In this document: piece after piece, positions 1 through 7,716 of the stretch
How the letters are laid out: every line of letters begins with the position of its first letter
How positions within the stretch are numbered: the stretch's first letter is position 1
Origin: Natronospirales bacterium
Lineage (GTDB): Bacteria; Pseudomonadota; Gammaproteobacteria; Natronospirales; REEB76
NCBI GenBank assembly: GCA_021816765.1
Contig: JAKAXB010000007.1
Location: forward strand, 1-46,785
Direction: 5' to 3'
DNA: 46,785 bases
Made by a program: the position numbers and the translations under genes
Notes under the pieces: model-generated
Databases searched by the model: none
The model's input: only the letters and a program-made list of their open reading frames with translations
Told to the model about the DNA's origin: nothing

Positions 1-3000
1 TGGTGCAGGTGTCGTGCGCGTTCACCTGCCAGCCGCTGTCGGGGCCCTGGAAGGCCTCGAGGTACAGCGGCAGCGGCAGATCGAGGAGCTCCGAGCCCAC
101 CGCCCCCAGCAGGTGTACGCGGCCGGATTCCACTGGGGCAGATTGCCGGCCGCTGGAAGCGGGTGGCGGCGTGCCTACGTCCGGGTCCGTGGCAGCCAAT
201 TGCAGAGTGACCGGTGCGGTTTCCTTGGCGGTGAACTGATAGGTGATCGTACTGGAACTGCCGATACCGGGAGACGTGAATGCCGAGGCCGGTATCGTGC
301 CGGCGGTGAAGCTGCCCGCCGCACCCGAAGTGTCCACGATCGTAACCGTTTTCGCGTAGCCGGTGGCACTGGAGTAATTGACGGTAGTATTTCCCTGCGC
401 ATTGCGCGCCGTGACCTGCAGCAGAGCAAACGGCTGGCCGGAATAGGTGAAATCCACTCCCGGCATGATGTTGCAGCCGTCCAGGAATCCCGTGATGTCG
501 AAATGATCCGGGATGAAACGTCCGATGACACCGCTGTAACCGACAGCATTCACGCCCGGAGAATTGAGAAAGTTGCCGGCAGCGGCGCTCAACATGAAGC
601 TACCCACATCGCTGTATTGCAGCGTTGTGGCCGTGCCGCTGCCGCCTGAAAAGGCGCTCTGCGGTACCGAGCCGTTGGCGAGCGTGCCGAGTTTGCCGGC
701 CGGGGGCGCAGGAGTGAACGCGCAATAAGGACCCGAAGCGCCCATTTGGGTCGTATTGGGGCAGGGGGCGAGCGAGGTGGTCCAGGCGTAACTCGGCGTG
801 ACGGGCGTGGCGGCGAGCTTGGTGTAGTCGTCCGGCACGCCGTCGTTGTTGCTGTCGTCGGCGGACTGCCACAGCACGCCCGTCACCGTGGCCGAGAAAT
901 TCTGCCCCGCACCGGTGAACACCGCTCCCGTGGGCGTGTTGTTGCCCGGATTCGCGGTTCCGCCCGCGTTTTTGATGTTGGTCATCACCAGGGCAAAGGG
1001 ACGCACGGTGAGCACGGCAGAGGAACCGGTGCAGGCCTGTCGCTTGCAAGGACCATACCGGTTATCCGCAAGATTGATGTTGTATTTGCCCACGTCGGTA
1101 GTATTCAGGGTGAAATAGGCCGAGCCCGGTGGAGGCGGGTTGCCACCGCTCTTGCCGCCAAAATATAGTGTTACCGGCGTCGTTGCCGGCGCCGTCGGCA
1201 GGGGACCGGACGGAGGATATTTGCCGCTCATATCAACGATGGCAGGCGGATAGGCCGGGGTATTGCCCCCGGGATTGGCAGGATCGGGGGTGATGGACGC
1301 CTGTAACGTCCTGGGATTACCGTTCTTGCCGCCGTAATTGATGATCGGGCCGCTGCAGTTGCGGTTCATGAGTGTCGCCTGGAAATCGTAGGGTTTCCCG
1401 GCAACCACCGTGTTCACGGGATCGCTGGTGAGCGAGTTCAGGTACGGAGTGATGGAAAAGTAGTCGCCTGCGGGATAGGTGATGGCGCCCGAAGTGCCGC
1501 TCGCGCCCGTCGTGTAATCAGTCACCAGAATTTGAATGCTCGCGCCTGAATCCGCACCGCCGTCGTTGAACGTAAGGTTGACGACACCCAGGTCGGTGGT
1601 GGCGTACTGGTAAGCGGCGGCGGCCGGATCGCCGTTCAAGGGGGTGGTGAGTACGCCGTTGGGTGCGGGCGAGCCCGGTCCCCATGCCGTGGTACCCGTG
1701 CTGTTATCGGTGGACGTGACGATCGTGGGGGTGCCGGTGTAGCTGGTGAGTACATTACCGTTACCGTCCAGCGCCGTGATGGTTACCGGCATCGGGCTAC
1801 AGGGATCTCCGTTGGCCGGTGCGCTCACCACAAAGCTGCTGATTACGCCTGTTCCGCAATAATAAAGCTGGTTTGAGGGAATCAGGGCCGGTGCATTGCC
1901 GCTGTCGGGACCGTTCCATTGCAGCACGGCGGTCGTGCTTCCCGGTCCCTGGAAATATTGGAACATGATGGTGTGATAGCCGGCTGAGAGCGTGATGGGA
2001 TTGCTTTTCCAGTCCGGAATGCCCGAACTGTTGTCCGGGTTGCCGGTCGCGCCTTGCAGTATCCAGGCACAATCACTCGAACCCACCGGGCAGTTGGGGC
2101 CGCCGCCCACGGCGATGATCTGCTGGCCGTCAATGAACAGGCGGCCGCCGTCATCCACCGTGATATAGAAAGTGTACGTACCCGCCGTGTTGACCTTGAT
2201 GGCACCCGACCAGATCACGCTGAAATTATCCGGTCCGCCCACCGGCGTCGGCACTCCGTTGGCGCAATTGCTGGGCGCACCGGCGAGACAGAAATTGTTC
2301 CCGGAATTGTCGAAATCAATGGCGCCATCCACTTCCGTGGCGGTATTACCCGTGAAATATGCGCCAGGCTGGTTATTCTGATCGTAGTAGGTACCGAGCA
2401 AGCCGCCGACATTGCCCTCGGCATTTTTGGGACTCTGTATCCAATTGCCGCTGACCGCTGTAAATGACGCGCTGCTGGGATTGGGACTGATGGTGGTACC
2501 CAGGGTACTTTGCACATTCGACACACTGAGGGTGTAGCTTTGGCCCCCTGTCATCGTGCCTGCAAAAACCACTCTCACCGTGGTCGGGTTCACCAGGGTC
2601 GCCGACTGTACCGCGGGGGCGCCAGGCCCGCTCAGGCTGTAATTCGCCGCATTTTGGCTGGTCACGGGATCCATCGCAAGATTGAAATTCACCAGCACAT
2701 AGCTGGGGGCGCAGGGTGCGATGGAAATTCCCGTGAGTTGCGGAGCCGGTACCGTCGTGGAAAGCTGGGACTGCGGAATCACCTGTATCGGGATGGGGGA
2801 CGCACAGTCGGCGCAGGACCAGCCGAGTTGCGCGATGTCATACCCCGGCGCCTGAAAATAGTCCATCTCGATGTTGTAGTACTGACCGGCGGTGAGATGA
2901 ATCGTGGTGGCAGTGGCATAGATGGCGGCGGGTTCGGGCGTCCAGGCGCAATCGTTGACGGTGCACGTGCCGCTTGGCGGCTGGGGCGGAAAGACACCGT

Positions 3001-3523
3001 TTTGCGTGCTCAGCCAGTACGGCGAGCCCACCACGCCGATGATTTCCGTCAGTCCGCTGCCCGGGCTGGTGCAACTGCTCGCGGGACTGGAGTTGAGCAG
3101 CAGGCGACCGCCGTCATCCACGTTGATGTAGAAAGTGTAGTCTCCGGTCTGAGACGCCTGCACGCTGCCGGTCCATTTCGCCATGAAATCCGTTCCGCCG
3201 ATACCCGGCCCCGGCGACACAGCGTTGTTACTGGTGCCGCTGCTGGTCGCTCCCCAAGCTTGACCCGGCGTGGACAGGTTGATGGTGGAGTCCACGCGCG
3301 TCAGGACAGCGGGGGAAGCCGGAAAACCCGTGGGCGGGAATGGCCCACCATAGTTCCAGTACTGGGCGAGCAAACCATTGCCGCAGGCGGCAAGCGCCGG
3401 CATGCTGGTGGTCAGCAGCAAAACCATCACCGCCAGGCGCGCGAATTGTCGCCATGGATGCGGACATCCCCGGCGAGTCCTCGTTATCCGAGTCAGCAAA
3501 GTACTGGTTTGTTGCATACTCAT
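1..3523 (-). CDS. mshQ: MshQ-like MSHA pilus tip protein with two PA14-like domains (3' end outside window)
   Basis: The frame is open from 3523 to the left edge, about 1174 codons with no stop, so the C-terminus is missing. Residues 1-45 form a signal peptide with a basic N-region, a hydrophobic core and MPALA at the cut. Two PA14-like beta-sandwich modules follow, at about residues 50-255 and 370-555. Each carries the sequence YTFYI-x-VDDGGRL and the motif DYFQAPG or QYFQGPG. An SbsA-like Ig stretch separates them. The C-terminal third matches the conserved end of MshQ proteins, with GRFIPDHFDI near residue 1000 and GSELLDLPLPLYLEAF near 1150. The gene is last in the msh cluster, 6 nt after mshP. 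In MSHA systems MshQ is a large non-pilin protein placed at or near the pilus tip; adhesion or carbohydrate binding through PA14 is inference. ATG codons at 3523 and 3517 are both possible starts. Confidence 0.85.
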   Translation of the reverse strand, partial: MSMQQTSTLLTRITRTRRGCPHPWRQFARLAVMVLLLTTSMPALAACGNGLLAQYWNYGGPFPPTGFPASPAVLTRVDSTINLSTPGQAWGATSSGTSNNAVSPGPGIGGTDFMAKWTGSVQASQTGDYTFYINVDDGGRLLLNSSPASSCTSPGSGLTEIIGVVGSPYWLSTQNGVFPPQPPSGTCTVNDCAWTPEPAAIYATATTIHLTAGQYYNIEMDYFQAPGYDIAQLGWSCADCASPIPIQVIPQSQLSTTVPAPQLTGISIAPCAPSYVLVNFNLAMDPVTSQNAANYSLSGPGAPAVQSATLVNPTTVRVVFAGTMTGGQSYTLSVSNVQSTLGTTISPNPSSASFTAVSGNWIQSPKNAEGNVGGLLGTYYDQNNQPGAYFTGNTATEVDGAIDFDNSGNNFCLAGAPSNCANGVPTPVGGPDNFSVIWSGAIKVNTAGTYTFYITVDDGGRLFIDGQQIIAVGGGPNCPVGSSDCAWILQGATGNPDNSSGIPDWKSNPITLSAGYHTIMFQYFQGPGSTTAVLQWNGPDSGNAPALIPSNQLYYCGTGVISSFVVSAPANGDPCSPMPVTITALDGNGNVLTSYTGTPTIVTSTDNSTGTTAWGPGSPAPNGVLTTPLNGDPAAAAYQYATTDLGVVNLTFNDGGADSGASIQILVTDYTTGASGTSGAITYPAGDYFSITPYLNSLTSDPVNTVVAGKPYDFQATLMNRNCSGPIINYGGKNGNPRTLQASITPDPANPGGNTPAYPPAIVDMSGKYPPSGPLPTAPATTPVTLYFGGKSGGNPPPPGSAYFTLNTTDVGKYNINLADNRYGPCKRQACTGSSAVLTVRPFALVMTNIKNAGGTANPGNNTPTGAVFTGAGQNFSATVTGVLWQSADDSNNDGVPDDYTKLAATPVTPSYAWTTSLAPCPNTTQMGASGPYCAFTPAPPAGKLGTLANGSVPQSAFSGGSGTATTLQYSDVGSFMLSAAAGNFLNSPGVNAVGYSGVIGRFIPDHFDITGFLDGCNIMPGVDFTYSGQPFALLQVTARNAQGNTTVNYSSATGYAKTVTIVDTSGAAGSFTAGTIPASAFTSPGIGSSSTITYQFTAKETAPVTLQLAATDPDVGTPPPASSGRQSAPVESGRVHLLGAVGSELLDLPLPLYLEAFQGPDSGWQVNAHDTCT

Positions 3524-3529
3524 ACCCGC

Positions 3530-3928
3530 TTAAGGCACGACCAGTGTGGCCTGGATGGTGCGCGAGACGTAGTCCGGCTGGCCGTAGCTGCTGAAGCTGG
3601 CGGTGGAGTTCAGTACATACACCGTATAGGTTTTGCCGGATTCCGCATGGGTTCCCGAGGTGCAGCTCACTGCCACGGAAAACCCGTTGAGCGTCAGCGG
3701 ACTGCCGCCGGTGTTGCAAGCGCCGCCGCCGTCCACCGCCTGCCAGGTGCCCCACTCGATGCCGCTGCGCGCCGCGTAGTAACCGCGGGTTTCCAGCAAC
3801 GACAGATTCACACTCTGCCGTTGCACGCCGGCCAGCATCACAATCACGGTTCCCAGCAACGCCAGTATCACGATGAGGAACAGTGCCATCACCAGGGAGA
3901 AGCCGGCATGGGTCCGGGGGTGCGGCAT
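3530..3928 (-). CDS. mshP: MshP, minor pilin of the MSHA pilus
   Basis: This encodes 132 aa. The N-terminus MPHPRTHAGFSLVMALFLIV has a short basic leader and one long hydrophobic helix starting at GFSLV, which resembles a class III signal peptide but lacks the glutamate at position 5. This is typical of PilX/GspK-like and MshP proteins. The phrase YYAARSGIEWGTW, near residue 50, is also typical of PilX/MshP, where an AARSG motif follows the helix. The chosen start, 3928, has GAGGAA 7 nt upstream; an in-frame ATG at 3958 lies inside mshO and is less likely. It sits between mshO and mshQ with spacings of 10 and 6 nt, so it is translated from the same message. Its expected role is priming or tip assembly together with mshO and mshQ. 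Confidence 0.85.
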   Translation of the reverse strand: MPHPRTHAGFSLVMALFLIVILALLGTVIVMLAGVQRQSVNLSLLETRGYYAARSGIEWGTWQAVDGGGACNTGGSPLTLNGFSVAVSCTSGTHAESGKTYTVYVLNSTASFSSYGQPDYVSRTIQATLVVP

Positions 3929-3938
3929 GTTCGGTTCC

Positions 3939-4913
3939 TCAGGGCGCATTGTCCACATGGACCTGCTCCACGAGGGTGACGCTTTCGCCGTGGCGCGTGA
4001 CCGTCAGTTCCAGTGTGGCGAGACCGTTGCGCTGCGCCGTGCCGGGGGTGTAGGTGAAACGGCAGGCCGAAAGATGGTCCACCACCAGTCCGGACGTCGC
4101 CCCGGTGGGAGGCACCGGCTGCGTGCTGGAAAGCGCGTAGTTCCAGTAACGGATGAGGCTGCCGCCGCTGCAGATATAGGAAACCGGCGTGTCCACGAGA
4201 TAAATGCGGTCATCGGGCGAAGGGTAAGCGAACTTGAAGCCGCTGCTCAGATGGATGTGGTCCTCGTTGGGAAAGGAGGGGCTGCTGGTGCTCACCGTGA
4301 TGCTGGTGCCCGGGGGCGTGATCACGCAGCTGGCGTCGTAGGCATTGGCGCCGCCGGAGCTGGTGCCGCAGGTACCGCCGCTGCCGCTGATGCCGAGATT
4401 ATAAATCACAAGATAGTCGTTGCTGAGTGTCACCGGGCGCGAGGCACCGAGCTGGGTGAAGGTGCCGAGCAGATTGAAGTCCGCGTCGGCAGTGTTGAAC
4501 TGCAGGTAATAGTATTGGGGCGAATGGGTGTCTCCGCTGACCCGCGGCGCAGGGCCGCTGCGGTAGCGGGCGCCGTCCACCACGTGGATCAGTTCCAATG
4601 CATTGCTGCCGGATACGCGCACGCTGTTGGGCAGGGCGCCGCGGATATCCGTGGCCATTTCGTTCAGGGCCTGCTGAGCCATATCCACCAAGTCCGCGCG
4701 GTTGGCCTGGGCGAAGTAGCCTTCCACCGGCCCGCGGATGAGAGCAGCCGCCACGATGGCGAGGATGCCGGTGATGACGATGACGATGATGAGCTCCACC
4801 AGCGTGAAACCGGAAACGGGTGAGGGATGAGGCGTGAGGGATGAGGAATGCGAGGTAGCCGCCACTTTAGGCCCGCTGACCATCGTCAATTCTGTCAGGC
4901 ACACGGCGCGCAT
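3939..4913 (-). CDS. mshO: MshO, minor pilin of the MSHA pilus
   Basis: This encodes 324 aa from the ATG at 4913, which overlaps the mshD stop as TGATG. The prepilin motif GFTLVELIIVIVITGILAIV follows an unusually long leader of about 35 residues. The leader's second half, SSLTPHPSPVS, is encoded by CCTCAYS-type repeats shared with mshC. After the helix come RGPVEGYFAQANRADLVDMA and NEMATDIR, a pattern characteristic of PilW/MshO-type minor pilins. The long beta-rich C-terminal part has paired cysteines. An internal ATG at 4883 would shorten the leader but has no better ribosome binding site. It is predicted to be processed by the prepilin peptidase and to join the pilus tip complex. Confidence 0.88.
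   Translation of the reverse strand: MRAVCLTELTMVSGPKVAATSHSSSLTPHPSPVSGFTLVELIIVIVITGILAIVAAALIRGPVEGYFAQANRADLVDMAQQALNEMATDIRGALPNSVRVSGSNALELIHVVDGARYRSGPAPRVSGDTHSPQYYYLQFNTADADFNLLGTFTQLGASRPVTLSNDYLVIYNLGISGSGGTCGTSSGGANAYDASCVITPPGTSITVSTSSPSFPNEDHIHLSSGFKFAYPSPDDRIYLVDTPVSYICSGGSLIRYWNYALSSTQPVPPTGATSGLVVDHLSACRFTYTPGTAQRNGLATLELTVTRHGESVTLVEQVHVDNAP
4786..4864 (-). repeat. CCTCAYS heptamer-type repeat inside the mshO leader (copy 1)
   Basis: On the minus strand this reads GGCTACCTCGCAT, then tandem CCTCAYS-like units, then a TTCCGG-TTTCAC junction into the prepilin helix. The copy at 5820-5903 in mshC has the same order and the same 5' flank. Here ATG has become ATT, so mshO must start further upstream. 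The repeat lies in frame and encodes the leader residues SSLTPHPSPVS. Confidence 0.6.
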
Positions 4914-5383
4914 CAGTAGTTGGCCCGCAAAACCGATATTGTGATAGCCGGCCCGGCCGGCGGCGTCACGCTGACGCTGATGGTGGCGGGTGCATACGGC
5001 GTGCTGGTGGTGGAAGTCGGGCACGGGGTCACCGACACCGCCACGTTGTAATTGGTGACACCCGGCACGGCCGCACCCGTCTGGTCGGTGGGCGGTTGGC
5101 TGAGGCCGTTGTAGTCGCAGATGTCGTTGTAGTTCTGCCGGCCCGCGGGATTGGGCAGCGCGAAGTAGGATTGCGCCTCGATCTCGTCGAGATAGGCTTC
5201 GGCGATGTTGATGCTTTGCTGCTCCATCACGGGATCGGCGCTGTGACGGGTGGTGTAGGCGATCCCCAGGAGGATGCCGCCAGCGGCGATGGCGATCACG
5301 GCGATGCTCACCACCAGTTCCACCAGGGTGAAGCCGCACAGCGCGTGCGGGCCGATACCACGCTGTGATGTATGCCGTCTCAT
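4913..5383 (-). CDS. mshD: MshD, minor pilin of the MSHA pilus
   Basis: This encodes 156 aa. The leader MRRHTSQRGIGPHALC precedes GFTLVELVVSIAVIAIAAGG, a standard prepilin cleavage site with Glu at +5. QQSINIAEAYLDEIEAQSY follows the helix, the arrangement seen in PilV/MshD minor pilins, which have an SxxxAxxYLxEI-like segment there. Cysteines in NDICDYNG and TPCP could form the C-terminal disulphide. The ATG overlaps the mshC stop by 4 nt (ATGA), and its own stop overlaps the mshO start by 1 nt, so the three are probably translationally coupled. It is assigned by position and N-terminal pattern; the C-terminal part is poorly conserved, as usual for this family. Confidence 0.85.
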   Translation of the reverse strand: MRRHTSQRGIGPHALCGFTLVELVVSIAVIAIAAGGILLGIAYTTRHSADPVMEQQSINIAEAYLDEIEAQSYFALPNPAGRQNYNDICDYNGLSQPPTDQTGAAVPGVTNYNVAVSVTPCPTSTTSTPYAPATISVSVTPPAGPAITISVLRANY

Positions 5384-5892
5384 GGCGTAGCCACGTAGCC
5401 GCTGGGCACATTGAGCGTGAAGCTGCGGCTGAAACCGCCGCCCGCCACCGTGAAGGCGGTGGTGCCGAGGGACGGGTCGCTCACCAGCCCGTTGCCATCG
5501 AAACAGAACTGGCCGGAGGTGAGTGTCACGCCATTCGGTGCCGCGCCGCTGGCAGATACACCCGCCGCCGCTTGTGTGACGGGGGAGTACGCGCCGGACA
5601 CGCTGCACGGACTGGGAGTACAGGGGGGCGTTTGCTGGGCGAGGCTGTAATTGTTGCTGCGGAAGGACACCTGCGCCGGGCAGCCGCTGGCGAGCGCGAC
5701 TTTCTGGGCGTAACGGGTGGCCGCTACCACCGTATCGAAGTAGCTGCGCGCCTGGTACTGGCCGACGGAGAAAAAGCGCGCACTCACATACACGGCCAGG
5801 ATGGCGACGATGGCGAGGATGACGATGAGCTCCACCAGGGTGAAACCAGAAGAAGGTGAGGGGTGAGGAGTACAGGATGAGCAATGCGGCAT
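5380..5892 (-). CDS. mshC: MshC, minor pilin of the MSHA pilus
   Basis: This encodes 170 aa from the ATG at 5892. The leader is MPHCSSCTPHPSPSSG, followed by FTLVELIVILAIVAILAVYV. The next segment, RSYFDTVVAATRYAQKVALAS, is the best marker for MshC, which conserves a Y-D-T-V-x-A-x-R-Y-A-Q-K pattern there. The frame stays open to ATG codons at 5970 and 6000, but those give leaders of 40 residues or more; 5892 gives a normal 16-residue one. No strong Shine-Dalgarno sequence is visible at any of them. The leader is encoded by the same CCTCAYS-type repeat as in mshO. It heads the minor pilin group mshC-D-O-P-Q and follows a gene-poor spacer, so it may have its own promoter. Confidence 0.85.
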   Translation of the reverse strand: MPHCSSCTPHPSPSSGFTLVELIVILAIVAILAVYVSARFFSVGQYQARSYFDTVVAATRYAQKVALASGCPAQVSFRSNNYSLAQQTPPCTPSPCSVSGAYSPVTQAAAGVSASGAAPNGVTLTSGQFCFDGNGLVSDPSLGTTAFTVAGGGFSRSFTLNVPSGYVATP

Positions 5893-5903
5893 GCGAGGTA
5901 GCC
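5820..5903 (-). repeat. CCTCAYS heptamer-type repeat inside the mshC leader (copy 2)
   Basis: This partner of the mshO copy contains GGCTACCTCGCATG, in which the ATG is the proposed mshC start, then CTCATCC, CTCCTCACCCCTCACC and the TCTGGTTTCAC junction. Flanks and unit order match the segment at 4786-4864, so one probably arose from the other by duplication or both derive from a mobile short repeat. Confidence 0.6.
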
Positions 5904-6529
5904 ACGGTTCTGGCAGGCTGTTTTTCAGTGGCCTGAAACGGGTGCGACAGTGGCTATTAAGGGGTTCCATAATCGGTGTTTTAGCATATTTCCGGAACAC
6001 GCAAGCCGCCCGTTCAGCAGCTATTTTCGCCCGCTCATCCCGTTTACCGACAGCCCAGGACGGTAATCTGCAAAGACGTGGTCTGCGCGCGGATACCCGC
6101 GGTAGCTGACAGTACGCTGCAAGAGGACGGGCACGGAAATGCAGTGAGCGGAACCGCGGCGGGAATGGATGCGGATGGCGGGGCGGTTGTTGAAATTGCC
6201 TTGCGCCGCCAGGCCGATGCCGTTCCTCGTGACGAATGGATAAGCGATGTGCATATGCGCTTTCCGGGGCGCGTCATTCCGATTGCGCTATTGACAGATC
6301 GGTGATGCCGTCCGGGTTGGCGGTGCGCGCCGGGCCGTGGAAACCCGCGAAGCATGGCGGACTGAGGGTGGCAGAGCGCGCGAGCACATTGTCCAACTCC
6401 GGCCGTGTGAACCGGCGCTCAAGGTCCGGCCCGCAGGGGAAAACCGCTCAACCGTCGTCTGGCGATCCATGATGCCGCGCGGTGGATTGGGCGGCGCCAG
6501 CGGCAGCCGACGCGTGCCGTCAAATCCCG
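5893..6529. other. Gene-poor spacer between the second pilin gene and mshC
   Basis: About 640 bp with no convincing gene on either strand. Short open frames on the minus strand give fragments such as PELDNVLARSATLSPP and NPDGITDLSIAQS near 6300-6400, and VTRNGIGLAAQGNFNNRP near 6200. Each is broken by stops and frame changes and matches no family I recognise. They could be a decayed pilin-type gene, but this is only a guess. No T-rich terminator is visible after the pilin stop at 6530. The stretch could hold a promoter for mshC-D-O-P-Q. Confidence 0.5.
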
Positions 6530-7036
6530 TCAACTGCAGGGGTTAGCGCTCGTAGGCACCGCAATGACAGGCGCGAGTCCGATAGCGGTGGGCGGCGTGT
6601 ACTGCACTTCGCAGTCACTGAGTCCGTCCACCTGGAAAGTGGTCATGCCGCCGGCGCTGGTTGCATAGGTGACATTCACGCTGCTGGTCACGCCGGTTGA
6701 TCCGGTGGCGACGAAATTGTCTTGTAACGCGTTACCGATGCCGCTCGCGGTGCCGTCGGGATATTCATGCAGCAGACTTACCAGGGCGCCGTCCAGCTGG
6801 ATGTTGGCGGTGGTATCCGTACACGCCGCCGTGGTGCCGTTGCCCACCGTGGCGATGCAGGCGGCGTGGGTGATGGCGGAGGCGCTGTTGAGGGCCCCCA
6901 CCACCGCTTGCAGGGTGGCCTGGCGGGCTTGTACCGTGAGGTTCACGAAGCGCGGCAGCGCGAACGCCGCGAGGATCGCGAGAATCGCGATGACGATGAC
7001 GAGCTCGATGAGCGTGAAACCCTTGCTGGTTTTCAT
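6530..7036 (-). CDS. Second MshA/MshB-type pilin
   Basis: This encodes 168 aa: MKTSKGFTLIELVIVIAILA, then the MshA-family signature ALPRFVNLTVQARQATLQAV. The mature protein has a C-terminal cysteine pair, DCEVQY and NPC, typical of the D-region disulphide. It is a tandem paralogue of the pilin at 7135-7554: the first 55 residues are nearly colinear (LPRF-x-NLT-x-QAR) while the distal parts differ. GAGGGAC lies directly upstream of the ATG within the palindrome GGGACGTCCC (7037-7046). Because a terminator stands between the two pilin genes, this one is probably expressed at a lower level than its neighbour. Whether it is MshB or a second major pilin cannot be decided from sequence alone. Confidence 0.85.
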   Translation of the reverse strand: MKTSKGFTLIELVIVIAILAILAAFALPRFVNLTVQARQATLQAVVGALNSASAITHAACIATVGNGTTAACTDTTANIQLDGALVSLLHEYPDGTASGIGNALQDNFVATGSTGVTSSVNVTYATSAGGMTTFQVDGLSDCEVQYTPPTAIGLAPVIAVPTSANPCS

Positions 7037-7095
7037 GGGACGTCCCTCAGCGTGCTCTGCGTGCAGCGCGATGGCTGCAAACGGGCGCGCGGCCG

Positions 7096-7123
7096 AAAAA
7101 CCAGGGGCGCTTGCGCGCCCCTG
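7096..7123 (-). terminator. Strong intrinsic terminator between the two pilin genes
   Basis: Read on the minus strand, a perfect 9-bp GC-rich stem (CAGGGGCGC / GCGCCCCTG) with a GCAA tetraloop is followed by GTTTTT. It begins 12 nt after the stop of the first pilin and ends 60 nt before the second. It should stop or attenuate transcription after the first pilin. Confidence 0.9.
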
Positions 7124-7134
7124 TCTGGTACCGG

Positions 7135-7554
7135 TTAGCAGCCCGTGGTGACGGAAGTCACGGTCGCCGGACTGATGGCCGAGGTCGCCGCCGTATAGGT
7201 CACTTGGCAATTGCTATTGCTGCTCACAGTGAACACGCCGGTACCGGAAGCGTAGGTTGCCGGTGCGCTAAGCTGGATGGCGTTACGAATACCGGTGAGC
7301 GTGGGATAACCGAAGGTCAGGGCGACGCTCTGGCCGTCCAGGGTCACGGTGGTGCCGCTGCCGCCTTTCACCAGCCAGCCCGCATGGGCCAGGGCCGAGG
7401 CGGTGTTGACGCTGCCAGCCACGCCACCAATAGCCGCCGCACGGGCCTGGGACGTGAGGTTGAGGAAGCGGGGCAGGGCGAAGGCCGCCAGGATGCCCAG
7501 GATGGCGATGACCACCACCAGTTCGATAAGAGTAAAACCGTGTTGCTTGCGCAT
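7135..7554 (-). CDS. mshA: MshA-type major pilin
   Basis: This encodes 139 aa. MRKQHGFTLIELVVVIAILG is followed by ALPRFLNLTSQARAAAIGGV, the MshA family pattern. VALTFGYPTLTGIRNAI further on matches the conserved glycine-tyrosine-proline segment of MshA. The C-terminal cysteines NCQVTY and TTGC, about 22 residues apart, would form the D-region disulphide. GGAG stands 6-9 nt before the ATG. Being first after a dedicated promoter-like sequence (7662-7690) and directly before a strong terminator, it is the best candidate for the abundant structural subunit. The assignment as MshA rather than MshB rests on this context. Confidence 0.88.
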   Translation of the reverse strand: MRKQHGFTLIELVVVIAILGILAAFALPRFLNLTSQARAAAIGGVAGSVNTASALAHAGWLVKGGSGTTVTLDGQSVALTFGYPTLTGIRNAIQLSAPATYASGTGVFTVSSNSNCQVTYTAATSAISPATVTSVTTGC

Positions 7555-7661
7555 AAAAACTCCGATTTAGTTGAGGGCCGCAGCCCATAGTTGCCGGCTA
7601 TCCCACCGCCGCAACGGCAGGCCCAAATCCTATGGATGAAGTCCCCAAGCCGACGGGGCAA

Positions 7662-7690
7662 ATTATGACCAATTATCCAGGGTGAAGCAA
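7662..7690 (-). promoter_or_regulatory. Probable sigma70 promoter for the pilin genes
   Basis: On the minus strand, TTGCTT and CATAAT are separated by 17 nt. The predicted start near 7655 gives a leader of about 100 nt before the pilin ATG. The promoter together with the terminator at 7096 defines a possible single-gene pilin transcript. Confidence 0.55.
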
Positions 7691-7716
7691 TGCGGAATGT
7701 GCTTTTACCGGTGAGT

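Noticed and set aside
2510-3979. A long plus-strand open frame opposite mshQ and mshP
   Set aside because: Its protein is arginine/histidine-rich with no domains and lies antisense to frames with clear signal peptides and pilus motifs; a result of high GC content. The same holds for long frames antisense to gpsA, ctp and the M20 gene.
6044-6355. Minus-strand frame in the pilin spacer as a real pilin gene
   Set aside because: It lacks a prepilin leader and hydrophobic helix, and its basic, serine-rich composition is typical of a non-coding frame.
7037-7046. GGGACGTCCC palindrome as a regulator binding site
   Set aside because: It is only 10 bp, has no loop and coincides with the ribosome binding site; chance or translation effects are as likely. 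Kept only as a side note to the terminator finding.
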